A stretch of 55,424 bases of DNA from Marivivens sp. (GCA_017643845.1 JAEPMR010000013.1:1-55424); one strand, 5' to 3'; positions 8,287 through 17,978 are shown, numbered from the stretch's first letter. Numbers and translations are program-made. Notes: generated from the letters alone by a model not told the origin.

Positions 8287-9654
8287 ATGACTGTGATCAG
8301 ATTATACAATTCCAAGACCCGTCGCAGGGAGGAATTCGTTCCGATCAACTCTCAGAATGTTCGGATGTATGTGTGTGGACCGACGGTCTATGACCGTGCT
8401 CACTTGGGAAATGCCAGACCAGCGATCGTCTTTGACGTTCTATTTCGCTTTCTCAGGGCCGTATATGGACCCGAGAAAGTGACCTATGTTCGGAATTTCA
8501 CAGATGTGGATGACAAAATAAATGCGCGCGCATCCGAGACCGGCCGCACGATCCGTGAAATAACCGATGAGACAACCGAGTGGTATCTCGATGATATGGC
8601 TTCGGTCGGCGTATTGGAGCCGACGCATATGCCCCGCGCGACCGAATGGATCGGCGCAATGAAGGATATGATTGCAGAGCTGATTTCTAAAGGACACGCG
8701 TATGAAGCGGAGGGTCATGTCCTGTTTTCGGTAGGGAGCTATGATGACTATGGGCAGTTGTCCGGGCGCAGTATCGACGACATGATCGCCGGTGCGCGGG
8801 TGGAAGTTGCACCCTACAAGCGCGATCCGATGGATTTCGTGCTGTGGAAGCCGTCGGGAGAGGACACGCCCGGTTGGGACAGCCCATGGGGCTATGGGCG
8901 CCCCGGGTGGCATATTGAATGTTCGGCAATGTCCTATGAAATGTTGGGCGAGAGTTTTGACATTCATGGAGGTGGAAACGATCTGCAGTTTCCTCATCAT
9001 GAAAACGAAATAGCGCAGTCACGCTGCGCGCATCCTCACGGTGATTTTGCCAAGGTCTGGATGCACAACGAGATGCTCCAGGTCGAGGGTAAGAAAATGT
9101 CCAAATCATTGGGCAATTTTTTTACCGTTCGCGATCTGCTGGACGCTGGGGTGCTCGGAGAAGTGATCCGATATGTGATGTTAAGCACTCACTACCGAAA
9201 GCCGATGGATTGGACTGAAGCCAAGGCAAAGGAAGCCGAACGGACCCTGCGGAAGTGGTACGCGAAAGTCGAAAAAGCAGATGTTACGGCTGGCCTTCCG
9301 AGTGAGATTCTGGAGGCATTGGCAGAAGATTTGAATACGCCAAAGGCGTTGTCCATCCTGCATGACTTCTCATCCTCCGATCGGATTTCAGAACTTGCAA
9401 TATCCATGCAGCTTTTGGGTCTTATGGGGGATCGGCCACCGAGCTGGGCAACCGCGCCTGATATCGATCTGTCCGAATATCAGGCGATGCTTGCCGAGGC
9501 TCGTGAGGTGGCCATGCAGACGAAGGACTTCTCAAAGGTCGACCAGATTAAATCGCGCCTGTTGAATGCAGGTGTTGAGGTGCGGATGTCAAAAGACGGT
9601 GTTGAGCTCCTTCCTTCGGGCGGGTTCGATGCGGCGAAACTGGAGGGGCTGTGA
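8287..9654 (+). CDS. cysS: Cysteinyl-tRNA synthetase
   Basis: 455-residue class I synthetase that charges tRNA-Cys. The N-terminal block [19 protein letters not shown] contains a zinc-ligand Cys and the HIGH-like HLGN. The KMSKS loop is present in [18 protein letters not shown], and [19 protein letters not shown] carries the zinc/active-site histidines. The C-terminal anticodon-binding region is compact, as in many alphaproteobacteria. It is followed by cimA with a 1-nt stop/start overlap (TGATG), so the two are translationally coupled. Confidence 0.97.
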   Translation: MTVIRLYNSKTRRREEFVPINSQNVRMYVCGPTVYDRAHLGNARPAIVFDVLFRFLRAVYGPEKVTYVRNFTDVDDKINARASETGRTIREITDETTEWYLDDMASVGVLEPTHMPRATEWIGAMKDMIAELISKGHAYEAEGHVLFSVGSYDDYGQLSGRSIDDMIAGARVEVAPYKRDPMDFVLWKPSGEDTPGWDSPWGYGRPGWHIECSAMSYEMLGESFDIHGGGNDLQFPHHENEIAQSRCAHPHGDFAKVWMHNEMLQVEGKKMSKSLGNFFTVRDLLDAGVLGEVIRYVMLSTHYRKPMDWTEAKAKEAERTLRKWYAKVEKADVTAGLPSEILEALAEDLNTPKALSILHDFSSSDRISELAISMQLLGLMGDRPPSWATAPDIDLSEYQAMLAEAREVAMQTKDFSKVDQIKSRLLNAGVEVRMSKDGVELLPSGGFDAAKLEGL

Positions 9655-11276
9655 TGTCCAAAGAGCGGCTATATCTTTTTGACACGACTTTGCGGGATGG
9701 TCAGCAAACGCAGGGTGTTCAGTTTTCGACTGCCGAAAAACAGCGTATTGCCGAGGCACTCGATGGATTGGGGGTTGATTACATCGAAGGCGGCTGGCCT
9801 GGTGCAAACCCTACGGATAGCGATTTCTTTGAGAACGCGCCGAAAACGCGAGCTGTCATGACAGCATTTGGGATGACGAAACGAGCAGGACGTTCCGCTG
9901 CGAATGATGATGTTCTTGCAGGTGTGCTCAATGCGAAAACGCCGGCAGTTTGTCTGGTTGGAAAGACGCATGACTTCCATGTGGAGACTGCGCTCGGTAT
10001 TTCTTTGGAAGAAAACATCGGGAATATATCAGCCTCTATAGCGCACCTGGTTTCAGAAGGGCGTGAGGCTCTTTTCGATGCCGAACATTTTTTTGACGGC
10101 TATAAGTCAAATCCTGAGTATGCGCTGAGGGCTGTTCATACTGCATATTCCGCGGGCGCGCGCTGGATTGTATTGTGCGATACCAATGGAGGTTCACTAC
10201 CTCACGAGGTTTTTGAAATCGTCAAGGCTGTGGTCAAGTCGGGTATCCCCGGAGACCGGCTGGGCATCCATACACATAATGACACCGATCATGCCGTTGC
10301 CAATAGTCTCGCTGCGGTCGACGCTGGTGCGCGTCAAATTCAAGGTACGTTGAACGGACTCGGTGAGCGTTGCGGAAATGCGAATTTGACCACGATCATA
10401 CCAACTTTGCTGCTCAAAGAACCTTACCGGTCAATGTATGAGACAGGTGTGACGGATGATGCATTGAAAGGATTGCGTCGGCTCAGCCGAATGCTGGATG
10501 ATATTCTTAATCGTGTTCCAGTGAAGCAAGCGCCATATGTTGGAGCATCTGCCTTTGCGCACAAAGCCGGGCTACATGCGAGTGCTATTGCGAAGGATCC
10601 CTCGACCTATGAGCATATCGATCCTGCTTTGGTCGGAAACAGTCGGATTGTCCCGATCTCAAACCAAGCCGGTCAATCGAACTTGTTACGTCGCTTGGAA
10701 GAGGCCGGATTGAGGGTTGAGAAAGGCGATCCTGCATTGGCGCGGATACTGGACCGGATAAAGGCGCAGGAGGCGCGCGGATATTCCTACGATACAGCGC
10801 AGGCATCGTTTGAGCTCCTCGCAAGGGAAGAGCTCGGGACACTTCCTCATTTCTTTGAGGTGGAGAGATACCGTGTCATTTCTGAACGCCGCCGCAACGC
10901 GCGTGGCGAAGTGGTAACCGTATCGGAGGCGGTGGTCACGGTGCAGATGGGACAAAAAAAAATCACATCCTTTTATGAAAACGAGCATGGCGGTGAGCTG
11001 GGTGACAGTGGCCCTGTGAACGCGTTGAGTATGGCACTGGGGCAGGACCTAGGGCGTTTCCAAGAATTTATTTCGGACATGAAGCTCGTGGATTTTAAAG
11101 TTCGGATAACAAACGGTGGAACGGAAGCTGTTACGCGGGTGATTATTGATAGCGAAGACGGGCAGGGGCGTCGCTGGGCCACTGTCGGCGTTTCGGCCAA
11201 TATCGTGGATGCATCATTCGACGCGCTAATTGACGCCATCAACTGGAAACTGCTGCGGGATGGCGCTCGACCGTGA
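9654..11276 (+). CDS. cimA: (R)-citramalate synthase
   Basis: 540 residues from the ATG at 9654. It condenses pyruvate with acetyl-CoA to citramalate, the threonine-independent route to isoleucine. The HMGL-like TIM barrel begins LYLFDTTLRDGQQTQGVQFS, with IHTHNDTDHAVANSL carrying the metal-binding histidines. The C-terminal LeuA dimer/regulatory domain follows (about 400-540), as in IPMS/CimA enzymes that bind a feedback inhibitor. Length and the GQQTQG variant favour CimA over LeuA. A GTG at 9651 is an alternative start, but ATG at 9654 is preferred. Confidence 0.93.
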   Translation: MSKERLYLFDTTLRDGQQTQGVQFSTAEKQRIAEALDGLGVDYIEGGWPGANPTDSDFFENAPKTRAVMTAFGMTKRAGRSAANDDVLAGVLNAKTPAVCLVGKTHDFHVETALGISLEENIGNISASIAHLVSEGREALFDAEHFFDGYKSNPEYALRAVHTAYSAGARWIVLCDTNGGSLPHEVFEIVKAVVKSGIPGDRLGIHTHNDTDHAVANSLAAVDAGARQIQGTLNGLGERCGNANLTTIIPTLLLKEPYRSMYETGVTDDALKGLRRLSRMLDDILNRVPVKQAPYVGASAFAHKAGLHASAIAKDPSTYEHIDPALVGNSRIVPISNQAGQSNLLRRLEEAGLRVEKGDPALARILDRIKAQEARGYSYDTAQASFELLAREELGTLPHFFEVERYRVISERRRNARGEVVTVSEAVVTVQMGQKKITSFYENEHGGELGDSGPVNALSMALGQDLGRFQEFISDMKLVDFKVRITNGGTEAVTRVIIDSEDGQGRRWATVGVSANIVDASFDALIDAINWKLLRDGARP

Positions 11277-12022
11277 GTATTCAGGCATGTGCAGAGATCG
11301 TCGCGAAAGGGGACCCAGATCGGTTTCGGGTGATTATGTCTCTTCCGATCCCCCAGCGTGAGAAGTTGTTTCCGCTTTTCGCATTTAATGTCGAGGTCTC
11401 CCGCGCGCCGTGGATGGCGACCGAGCCTATGATCGCGGAAATGCGTTTGCAGTGGTGGCGGGATGCGATCGAGGAAATTCGCTCAGGTTCTATCGTTCGA
11501 AATCACGAGGTCACTATCCCACTTGCCCTGATTGTTCGAGAGGCGGGGATTGATGCCGCAGCCCTAGATCGACTGGTTGCTGCGAGACGCTGGGATATTT
11601 ACTCAGATCCGTTTGAAGATCGGGGCCATTTCGAGGCTTATCTCGAAGAGACGTCTGGAGCATTGTATGAAGCTTCGGCCCTCGCGGTTGGTGGATCGCA
11701 TAGCGAGCTGAAGATCGCCTCATTCCATGGCAAGTGGAGTGGACTTGCCAATTTCCTGCGGGCGGCCCCGGAACTTAAACGGTTAGGTCGGCAGCCCTGG
11801 GTCAGTGGAGATGATGAAGCCTTCGTGTCACTTTCGCGTATCGGCCTTCGCGAAATGTCGAAAACCGGGCGGTCGCGCAATAAACATCTCGCCGTCATTC
11901 GCCGGCTGGGGATATTGACAGTTCCGACGCTTCGAAAGGCAATGCGGGGGCCAGAATGTATCTGGTCGAACGGATTGGTGTTCTCGGAATTTGAGAAGCG
12001 CTTTAGACTATTGTTGAGTTGA
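11273..12022 (+). CDS. Squalene/phytoene synthase-like protein lacking the Asp-rich motifs
   Basis: 249 residues from a GTG that overlaps the cimA stop (GTGA). The fold signature is LFPLFAFNVEVSRAP followed by MRLQWWRDAIEEI (residues 57-69) and YLEETSGALYEASA (123-136), typical of the trans-isoprenyl diphosphate synthase (head-to-head) superfamily. The two Mg-binding Asp-rich motifs of true synthases are absent: there is no DxxxD near residues 40-50, and the second motif reads GLANFLRAAPEL. The protein resembles the non-catalytic group that includes the mitochondrial complex I factor NDUFAF6. A complex I assembly role is inference only. Confidence 0.8.
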   Translation: MSIQACAEIVAKGDPDRFRVIMSLPIPQREKLFPLFAFNVEVSRAPWMATEPMIAEMRLQWWRDAIEEIRSGSIVRNHEVTIPLALIVREAGIDAAALDRLVAARRWDIYSDPFEDRGHFEAYLEETSGALYEASALAVGGSHSELKIASFHGKWSGLANFLRAAPELKRLGRQPWVSGDDEAFVSLSRIGLREMSKTGRSRNKHLAVIRRLGILTVPTLRKAMRGPECIWSNGLVFSEFEKRFRLLLS

Positions 12023-12030
12023 GTGAGGGC

Positions 12031-13251
12031 TTATGCGCGCGCTGTATTCGGCCGTGCAATGAGCCAAATCAGTGCAGCGCCGGCAAGGGTGAGTAGTGGG
12101 AGCATCGCCAGATTAACGGCGGTCCAGCCCGTTTCAGCAGAGTTTCCAGAGCAGTTCATTAGACCACCAGAGGCGAGGCTTGCGACGGTCACGCAGCCAA
12201 AGACGATCATATCATTTAATCCCTGAACCCGACCTCTCTCTGCTTCTGTATGGGCCGACGCCAGCAGCGTGGTTGCTCCAATGAATCCAAAATTCCAGCC
12301 AATACCAAGCAGAACCAACGCAACGAAGAAGTTTTCAAGTTCGATTCCAGAAAGTGCCACAGCGCCCGCGCCGCCGAGAATTGTGAGCCCTAGTGCCATT
12401 ATTCTGTGGGTGCCGAAACGATTGACCAGATGCCCTGTGAAAAATGAGGGAACGAACATTGCCAAGACATGCGCTGTTACGATGTCGTTGGCATTAGATG
12501 TCGAATACCCGCAACCTAACACCGCCAGCGGAGTGGCCGTCATCACGAGGTTCATGAGCGCGTAACTGACCATAGCGACTATAATTGCCACCAGAATTTT
12601 GGGATCAGAAAGAATTTGACGGCTGGACCTGCCTATCTCGGGCGAACTGTTTTTCGCGCCCTTCCGATTTGGGGCGGGAAGGTCCAGACCGATGAACAAG
12701 AAAAGCCCGACCAGATTGATCGCAACGATTGCGATGTAGCTTCCCAGAAAAGGCACAACGAATGCTTCTTGAACAATTTTGTTCAATTGCGGGCCGACAA
12801 TCGCGGATACCAACCCTCCTGCGAGAACGTAGGAAATTGCGCGCGGGCGAAATTCCTCGGAAGCGGTGTCGGCGGCCGCGAAGCGATAGAACCCCTGAGC
12901 CGACATATAGATGCCGGTGATGTAACTTCCTGCGAGAAGCAACATGAACGACCCGCTATAGAGGCCCAAAGCTGAAACTATCGCCCCGAGCGCTCCGGCA
13001 AGAGCGCCGAGCATGAAGCCAAACCGACGACCCGAGCGTTGCATCAGCGGTGACAACCACGGCGCAGTTGTCATCGAACCGAACACAATCATTGAAATGG
13101 GGAGTGTCGCAAGGCAGGCGTTTGTAGCCAGCATTCCGCCAGCCCAGCCACCTATCACAAATATCATAGGGAGTTGGGCGCCAAGAGTGGCCTGCGCAAG
13201 TACGAGGATGAGAACATTCCGCTTCGCGCGGCTGTCAGATGTCAATTTCAT
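12031..13251 (-). CDS. MFS transporter
   Basis: 406 residues from the ATG at 13251, with about 12 hydrophobic segments and the MFS loop 2-3 type sequence SPLMQRSGRRFGFMLGALAG. A second basic loop (HTEAERGRVQGLNDMIVFG) is near residue 340, between transmembrane segments of the second half. The substrate is unknown. It is the last gene of the minus-strand group cobA-cobB-MFS, 43 nt after cobB, so a link to corrin metabolism is possible but not shown. A TTG at 13278 would add nine residues and is less likely. Confidence 0.87.
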   Translation of the reverse strand: MKLTSDSRAKRNVLILVLAQATLGAQLPMIFVIGGWAGGMLATNACLATLPISMIVFGSMTTAPWLSPLMQRSGRRFGFMLGALAGALGAIVSALGLYSGSFMLLLAGSYITGIYMSAQGFYRFAAADTASEEFRPRAISYVLAGGLVSAIVGPQLNKIVQEAFVVPFLGSYIAIVAINLVGLFLFIGLDLPAPNRKGAKNSSPEIGRSSRQILSDPKILVAIIVAMVSYALMNLVMTATPLAVLGCGYSTSNANDIVTAHVLAMFVPSFFTGHLVNRFGTHRIMALGLTILGGAGAVALSGIELENFFVALVLLGIGWNFGFIGATTLLASAHTEAERGRVQGLNDMIVFGCVTVASLASGGLMNCSGNSAETGWTAVNLAMLPLLTLAGAALIWLIARPNTARA

Positions 13252-13294
13252 AATGTTGGTGTAGTAGAATAATCGCAAACCGCAATTTGAATAT

Positions 13295-14590
13295 TCAACC
13301 GCTCTCTATGGTATCGATAATGTGGGCGAACGAACCTCTTACATTGCCTTCAACAAGTCCCATATCTTCCAATCGCATCCCCTCTGCATCCCAGGCTTGA
13401 AAAAGTGGTGCACCAACTGCGCGGACAGTGGTTGCAAAATGGAACTCATGTGCAGTGAACGCCCCTGACATGGAAGAATCCAAGCCCTGAAGCATTCTGT
13501 ATCCGAGGTGAAGTTGTCGATTTGCAAAACTTGTATGGAGGTCGAGCAAGCCCGCCATTTTGTGGTCGGTGCCGTCAGCATCAGTAAGTGTGTGGCCCAA
13601 AACCATATAGCCACCGCATTCCCCAAAGATTTCTGTTGAGTCTGCTGCGCGACGTAGGCTCGGAAAGAAGTTTTTCGTTTTAGACAGGGTGTCGGCATAT
13701 AGCTCGGGGTATCCCCCGGGCAGGTACACGAGATCAGCCTCTGGGACAGGTTCGTCGGCCAGAGGTGAGAAATATTTGATTTCACTGCCTTGTTCCTGCC
13801 AACGTGAAACCAAATGTGGGTAAAGGAATGCGAATGCCTTGTCGTGTGCGATAACAATTCGATTATATCGGCTTTTGTCCGCCCAACGATTTGAAGACCC
13901 CGGCCGCTGTAACGATTTTGCGAGGTTGTCTATCTGCGTGACATCAATCGCAGACGAAACGACACGGGCGGCATTCTTTATAAACTGTTCCAAGTCGGCG
14001 TGTTCGCCGGCCTGGACAAGACCTAGATGCCTCGAGGGCAAAGTCAGGGATTGATCACGAAATACGCTCCCAAGGACTGGGACAGAACAAGGCGCTAGAG
14101 CTTTTCTTAGCATCTTGTCATGTCTCGCCGACCCGACATTGTTCAGGATCACACCTGAGATAGTCACCTCGGGATCGAAGTTGGAAAAACCCGAAACCAG
14201 CGCCGCAACGGACTGCGCCATACTGGCCGCGTTGACAACCAAAATGACAGGCAATTGCAACTGTCGCGCGAGATCTGCAACAGATCCTTTCCCATCAGGG
14301 GGGGCTCCATCGTACAGCCCCATGGCGCCCTCAATTACAACGAGGTTGTCAGAACCGTTTCCATAGGCAAGCCGCTGAATCGTTTCTCTGGGCATTGCCC
14401 ACGCATCGAGATTGTATGAGGGCGTCCTCGCTGCGGCGCTGTGAAATTGCGGGTCAATGTAGTCTGGGCCCGACTTGAAGCCGATGACTTTTCTGCCGGT
14501 GTCGCTTAGGGCTCTTAAAAGCCCGAGGGTGATCGTTGTTTTTCCTGACCCTGAAGCTGGAGCAGCTATTATGAGACCGCGTGGCGGCAT
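13295..14590 (-). CDS. cobB: Cobyrinate a,c-diamide synthase (CobB/CbiA)
   Basis: 431 residues. It amidates the a and c side chains of (hydrogeno)cobyrinic acid using glutamine and ATP. The N-terminal P-loop ATPase starts LIIAAPASGSGKTTITLGLL, with GFKSGPDYIDPQFH following. The C-terminal class I glutaminase-like domain has YLPGGYPELYA and FGECGGYMVLGHTL, which carries the nucleophilic Cys. It lies 3 nt after cobA on the same strand. The name depends on whether the pathway is cobalt-late (CobB) or cobalt-early (CbiA). Confidence 0.94.
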   Translation of the reverse strand: MPPRGLIIAAPASGSGKTTITLGLLRALSDTGRKVIGFKSGPDYIDPQFHSAAARTPSYNLDAWAMPRETIQRLAYGNGSDNLVVIEGAMGLYDGAPPDGKGSVADLARQLQLPVILVVNAASMAQSVAALVSGFSNFDPEVTISGVILNNVGSARHDKMLRKALAPCSVPVLGSVFRDQSLTLPSRHLGLVQAGEHADLEQFIKNAARVVSSAIDVTQIDNLAKSLQRPGSSNRWADKSRYNRIVIAHDKAFAFLYPHLVSRWQEQGSEIKYFSPLADEPVPEADLVYLPGGYPELYADTLSKTKNFFPSLRRAADSTEIFGECGGYMVLGHTLTDADGTDHKMAGLLDLHTSFANRQLHLGYRMLQGLDSSMSGAFTAHEFHFATTVRAVGAPLFQAWDAEGMRLEDMGLVEGNVRGSFAHIIDTIESG

Positions 14591-14593
14591 CTG

Positions 14594-15445
14594 TCAGGAG
14601 GCCTCTGCCGGACGACCTCGCCCAAGCGGATCAAGGTTTCGCGGCTCTATTCCATTTGCAAGTGCCTGCCAGTCCAAGACCTGACGCATTAGTACCGAGC
14701 GTCCGATACATATGATCGCAGGTGGTTCTGCCTTGGATTTCTCTATGTCGGCTACAACCGATCCCAGCGTTGTTTCGATCACCGACTGAAGTGGCGTGGT
14801 TGCGTTTGTTACGACCGCGACCGGCTCTGATAGCGGGCGACCTGCATTGATGAGCTCGGACTGAATTTGGGAAATATGCTTCATTCCCATGTATATGACC
14901 AGAACTTGGCTACCTTTTGAGATGGATTTCCAATCGAGAGATTGTGGCGTTTCGCCCGATTGATCGTGCCCTGTTACGAAAGTGACGGACTGATTTACGT
15001 CCCGATGGGTCACCGGAATTCCAGCATATGCAAGGCCACCGATCCCAGCAGAAATTCCAGGAATGATGCGTACCGGGATGCCGTGCTGAACGAGTGTTTG
15101 GGCTTCTTCTCCACCGCGGCCGAAAACAAAAGGATCGCCGCCCTTTAAACGAAGGACACGTTTGCCATTTTTTGCCAGTTCAACGAGGTGCAAAGAGATA
15201 TCTCTTTGTTTCGCGGAAGGTTTCCCGCCGCGTTTTCCGGCATAAATGTGCTCGGCTTGCGGTGCCCATTCGAGGATACCTTCTTGAACCAGCGCATCGT
15301 AGACTACCGCGTCGGCTTGACGAAGCGCGTTCAGGGCATGAAGGGTCAATAAACCGGGATCGCCAGGTCCCGCACCGCATAGCCAGACCCACCCGGGCTC
15401 GAGGGTTGGCCAATTCGTTTCTGGAAGGGCAAAAGAGTCGGTCAT
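14594..15445 (-). CDS. cobA: Uroporphyrinogen-III C-methyltransferase
   Basis: 283 residues. It transfers two methyl groups from SAM to uroporphyrinogen III, giving precorrin-2, the branch point to cobalamin and siroheme. Family blocks are VWLCGAGPGDPGLLTLHAL (about 18-36), VVYDALV, GKRGGKPSAKQ, LRLKGGDPFVFGRGGEEAQ and IPGISAGIGGLAYAGIP. It is a stand-alone SUMT, with no CysG oxidase domain. It heads the minus-strand cobA-cobB unit and is divergent from cbiD. Confidence 0.95.
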   Translation of the reverse strand: MTDSFALPETNWPTLEPGWVWLCGAGPGDPGLLTLHALNALRQADAVVYDALVQEGILEWAPQAEHIYAGKRGGKPSAKQRDISLHLVELAKNGKRVLRLKGGDPFVFGRGGEEAQTLVQHGIPVRIIPGISAGIGGLAYAGIPVTHRDVNQSVTFVTGHDQSGETPQSLDWKSISKGSQVLVIYMGMKHISQIQSELINAGRPLSEPVAVVTNATTPLQSVIETTLGSVVADIEKSKAEPPAIICIGRSVLMRQVLDWQALANGIEPRNLDPLGRGRPAEAS

Positions 15446-15541
15446 AGGCGCGTTATGCCTCGTGTATTACGTATAGGAAAGATAACATACGACGCAGAAA
15501 AGTGGATTGGCGGCATTCATGTGCATTTCTATGGTTTGGTT

Positions 15542-16597
15542 GTGACAGAAAGTGCTCCAAAAGTTCTCCGCCGTGGTTGGACCACGGGCGCCTGTGCGAC
15601 CGCAGCCACAAAGGCGGCGTTGATTGAGTTATTCACAGGGGAAAAATTGCCCAGTGTTTCAATCAGGCTTCCACGGGGTGAAACGCCCAGCTTTGATATC
15701 GTTGTAAGGAATTCGGGACAGGGCTGGGCTGAAGCAGGGATTCGAAAAGATGCAGGCGACGATCCAGATGTGACCCATGGCCTGACAATTATTTCGCGGG
15801 TTCAAGTATCTGATAGCGGCTTGAAAATCTTGGGAGGCGAAGGGGTTGGTACGGTCACGCGAAAGGGGCTGCCTGTCGATGTGGGTGAACCTGCTATCAA
15901 CCCGGTGCCACGGTTGATGATTGATGAAGTGGTTTCGGAGCTTTGTTCGGAATACGGTCGGGAGTCGAACATCGTTGTGGAAATCTCCATTCCGGGTGGC
16001 GAGGAGGTTGCAAAGAAGACTTGGAACCCTAGGCTCGGGATCGTCGGAGGGCTGTCCATCTTGGGGACCACTGGGATTGTGCGACCGTTTTCCTGTGCCG
16101 CGTGGATAGCATCGATTCATCGGGGTATCGATGTTGCGCGGGCGTCTGGCCTGGACCATGTTGCAGGGTGTACCGGAGCAACGAGTGAGAAAGTGGTTCA
16201 GGAGCTATACGGTCTCTCGGATCAGGCGATGTTGGACATGGGGGATTTTGTCGGCGGAATGTTGAAATATCTGCGCCGCCATCCTGTTCGAGTCCTTACA
16301 ATTGGCGGCGGAATTGGGAAGCTGTCAAAACTAGCGCTGGGAGAAATGGATTTGCATTCATCCCGCAGCCAAATTGATTTTTCGAAATTGGCGACGCTTC
16401 TGGACGATAGCCGTGCGGTCGGGGCGAATACTGCGCTTGAGGTCTATGAGCGGATAGGTCCGAAGATGGCAGAGACGGTCGCTCGAGCGGCGCGTCGTCG
16501 AGTGCTTGAGCAGTTTGAAGGGTATGCTCGACCTGAACACGTCAACATCGTTGTTATTGATCGTGCTGGAAATACCCTCGCACGGTGTGAGGAATGA
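15542..16597 (+). CDS. cbiD: Cobalt-precorrin-5B C1-methyltransferase
   Basis: 351 residues from the GTG at 15542. CbiD methylates C1 of the corrin ring during ring contraction. The family signature RRGWTTGACATAATKAAL follows 9 residues after this start, matching the short N-termini of homologues. Other blocks are GGEGVGTVTRKGLPVDVGEPAINPVP and VLTIGGGIGKLSKLALG. An ATG at 15455 would add 29 unrelated residues and leave only 9 nt to the divergent cobA start, so it is disfavoured; GTG at 15521 is another option. CbiD comes from the cobalt-early pathway, so its use here points to a hybrid route. The ATGA overlap couples it to cobK. Confidence 0.9.
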   Translation: MTESAPKVLRRGWTTGACATAATKAALIELFTGEKLPSVSIRLPRGETPSFDIVVRNSGQGWAEAGIRKDAGDDPDVTHGLTIISRVQVSDSGLKILGGEGVGTVTRKGLPVDVGEPAINPVPRLMIDEVVSELCSEYGRESNIVVEISIPGGEEVAKKTWNPRLGIVGGLSILGTTGIVRPFSCAAWIASIHRGIDVARASGLDHVAGCTGATSEKVVQELYGLSDQAMLDMGDFVGGMLKYLRRHPVRVLTIGGGIGKLSKLALGEMDLHSSRSQIDFSKLATLLDDSRAVGANTALEVYERIGPKMAETVARAARRRVLEQFEGYARPEHVNIVVIDRAGNTLARCEE

Positions 16598-17334
16598 CCG
16601 TTTTATTGCTCGCTGGAACCGGTGAAGCGCGGTCGCTCGCCAAAGCCCTTTCCCAAAGTCGGCATTCGGTCATTGCAACATTGTCCGGTGCGACGGAGCA
16701 ACCGTTGGCTATGGCGGTGCCTGTTGTGCGCGGAGGGTTCGGTGGTGCGAACGGTTTTGTTGAGTTCGTCCGAAAACATGAGATCACGGCGGTCATTGAT
16801 GCGACACATCCCTTTGCCTCACAGATAACCAAGCGAACCTATGAAGTTTGTTCGGGATTGGAGCTTCCTTTAATCCGGTTGGAGCGTGAGAGTTGGGCGC
16901 CGCAGGAGGGCGATAAATGGCGCCACTTCAAGTCCACCTACGAGGCGGCCGAAGCCTGCCCAGAAGGTGCGCGAGTGTTCCTTGCGACGGGTCGAAAAAC
17001 ACTACCTGAATTCGGCGCAATGAAAGGACGGGTGGTTTTTGCACGCCAGATCGACACCCCTACATCTGAAAATGTTTTCGACGATGGACAGATTTTGCAG
17101 GGCACACCGCCATTTTCGGTGGACTCGGAAATAGAGTTATTTGATCGCTTGAGGATAGATATTCTGATTTCGAAGAACTCTGGTGGTGAGCAGGGCAATG
17201 CCAAACTGGTCGCTGCGCGGGCGCTTGGGCTCGAGGTTTTTATGGTTGCGCGACCTGTCCTTCCCCGGGGGATGAGGACAGCGCGGACGGTGGATGAAGT
17301 GTGCGAATGGCTCGACGAGATTGAAGCCGCATGA
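16594..17334 (+). CDS. cobK: Precorrin-6A reductase
   Basis: 246 residues. It is the CobK/CbiJ reductase that reduces precorrin-6A (or the cobalt form) with NADPH. The N-terminal nucleotide-binding block is TVLLLAGTGEARSLAKAL, followed by VIDATHPFASQITKRTYEVC and LATGRKTLPEF, all typical of the family. The C-terminal block DILISKNSGGEQGNAKLVAA is conserved. It overlaps both neighbours by 4 nt (ATGA), so cbiD-cobK-alkA-esterase look like one translationally coupled transcript. Confidence 0.95.
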   Translation: MTVLLLAGTGEARSLAKALSQSRHSVIATLSGATEQPLAMAVPVVRGGFGGANGFVEFVRKHEITAVIDATHPFASQITKRTYEVCSGLELPLIRLERESWAPQEGDKWRHFKSTYEAAEACPEGARVFLATGRKTLPEFGAMKGRVVFARQIDTPTSENVFDDGQILQGTPPFSVDSEIELFDRLRIDILISKNSGGEQGNAKLVAARALGLEVFMVARPVLPRGMRTARTVDEVCEWLDEIEAA

Positions 17335-17978
17335 GGATTGAGGGTGGCCAGAATAAGATGGTCATCAATTCCAATGATGACCTGATGCGCGGTATTAATG
17401 AGCTTTCAAAGATCGACCCTTCGCTCGACTTTGTATTCCAGAAAGTTGGCACGCCACCTTTACGTAGAACTCAGCCAGGTTTTGAAACATTGGCGCGCAT
17501 AATTATCGCTCAACAGATAAGCCGGACCGCGGCAGATGCGATTTCTATGCGCTTGGAGCAAGCTGGTCTAATTGATCCAAAGCATGTGGCCCAGGCTAGC
17601 GATATTGAATTGGTTGAGATCGGGTTGTCTACGGCAAAGGCTCGATATTTACGGGCATTATCCCGAAGCTCTATCGATTTCGAGGAACTTTCCGCGATGC
17701 CCGATGTTGATGTGGTGAAAACACTATCATCAGTTGAGGGCATCGGTCGTTGGACCGCCGAGATCTACCTCATTTCGGCTTTAGGGCGCTGCGACATCTT
17801 TCCATCTGGCGATTTGGCTTTGCGAAAGGCGACGGGCAGGTTGCTGGCGCTTGAAATTCCGCCCAGCGAGGCCACCGTGCGCAAAATAGCCGTGCGTTGG
17901 ACGCCGTGGAGATCGGTTGCGGCGCGGTTGTTATGGGCCTACTACAGCTCGGAAAACGAGCGAAAGGCCAGCACATGA
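17331..17978 (+). CDS. alkA: DNA-3-methyladenine glycosylase II (AlkA-type HhH-GPD)
   Basis: 215 residues. It is a base-excision repair enzyme that removes alkylated purines. The helix-hairpin-helix is SSVEGIGRWTAEIYLISALG (about 133-152), and the catalytic aspartate is Asp161 in FPSGDLALRKA. The conserved TLARIIIAQQISRTAAD opens the glycosylase domain. It lacks the N-terminal beta domain of E. coli AlkA, as do many short bacterial relatives. It overlaps cobK and the esterase gene by 4 nt each, so it is co-translated with a cobalamin enzyme for no obvious functional reason. Confidence 0.92.
   Translation: MRIEGGQNKMVINSNDDLMRGINELSKIDPSLDFVFQKVGTPPLRRTQPGFETLARIIIAQQISRTAADAISMRLEQAGLIDPKHVAQASDIELVEIGLSTAKARYLRALSRSSIDFEELSAMPDVDVVKTLSSVEGIGRWTAEIYLISALGRCDIFPSGDLALRKATGRLLALEIPPSEATVRKIAVRWTPWRSVAARLLWAYYSSENERKAST

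Noticed and set aside
15446..15541. Cobalamin riboswitch between cobA and cbiD
   Set aside because: The gap is at most 96 nt and contains no B12-box-like conserved core.
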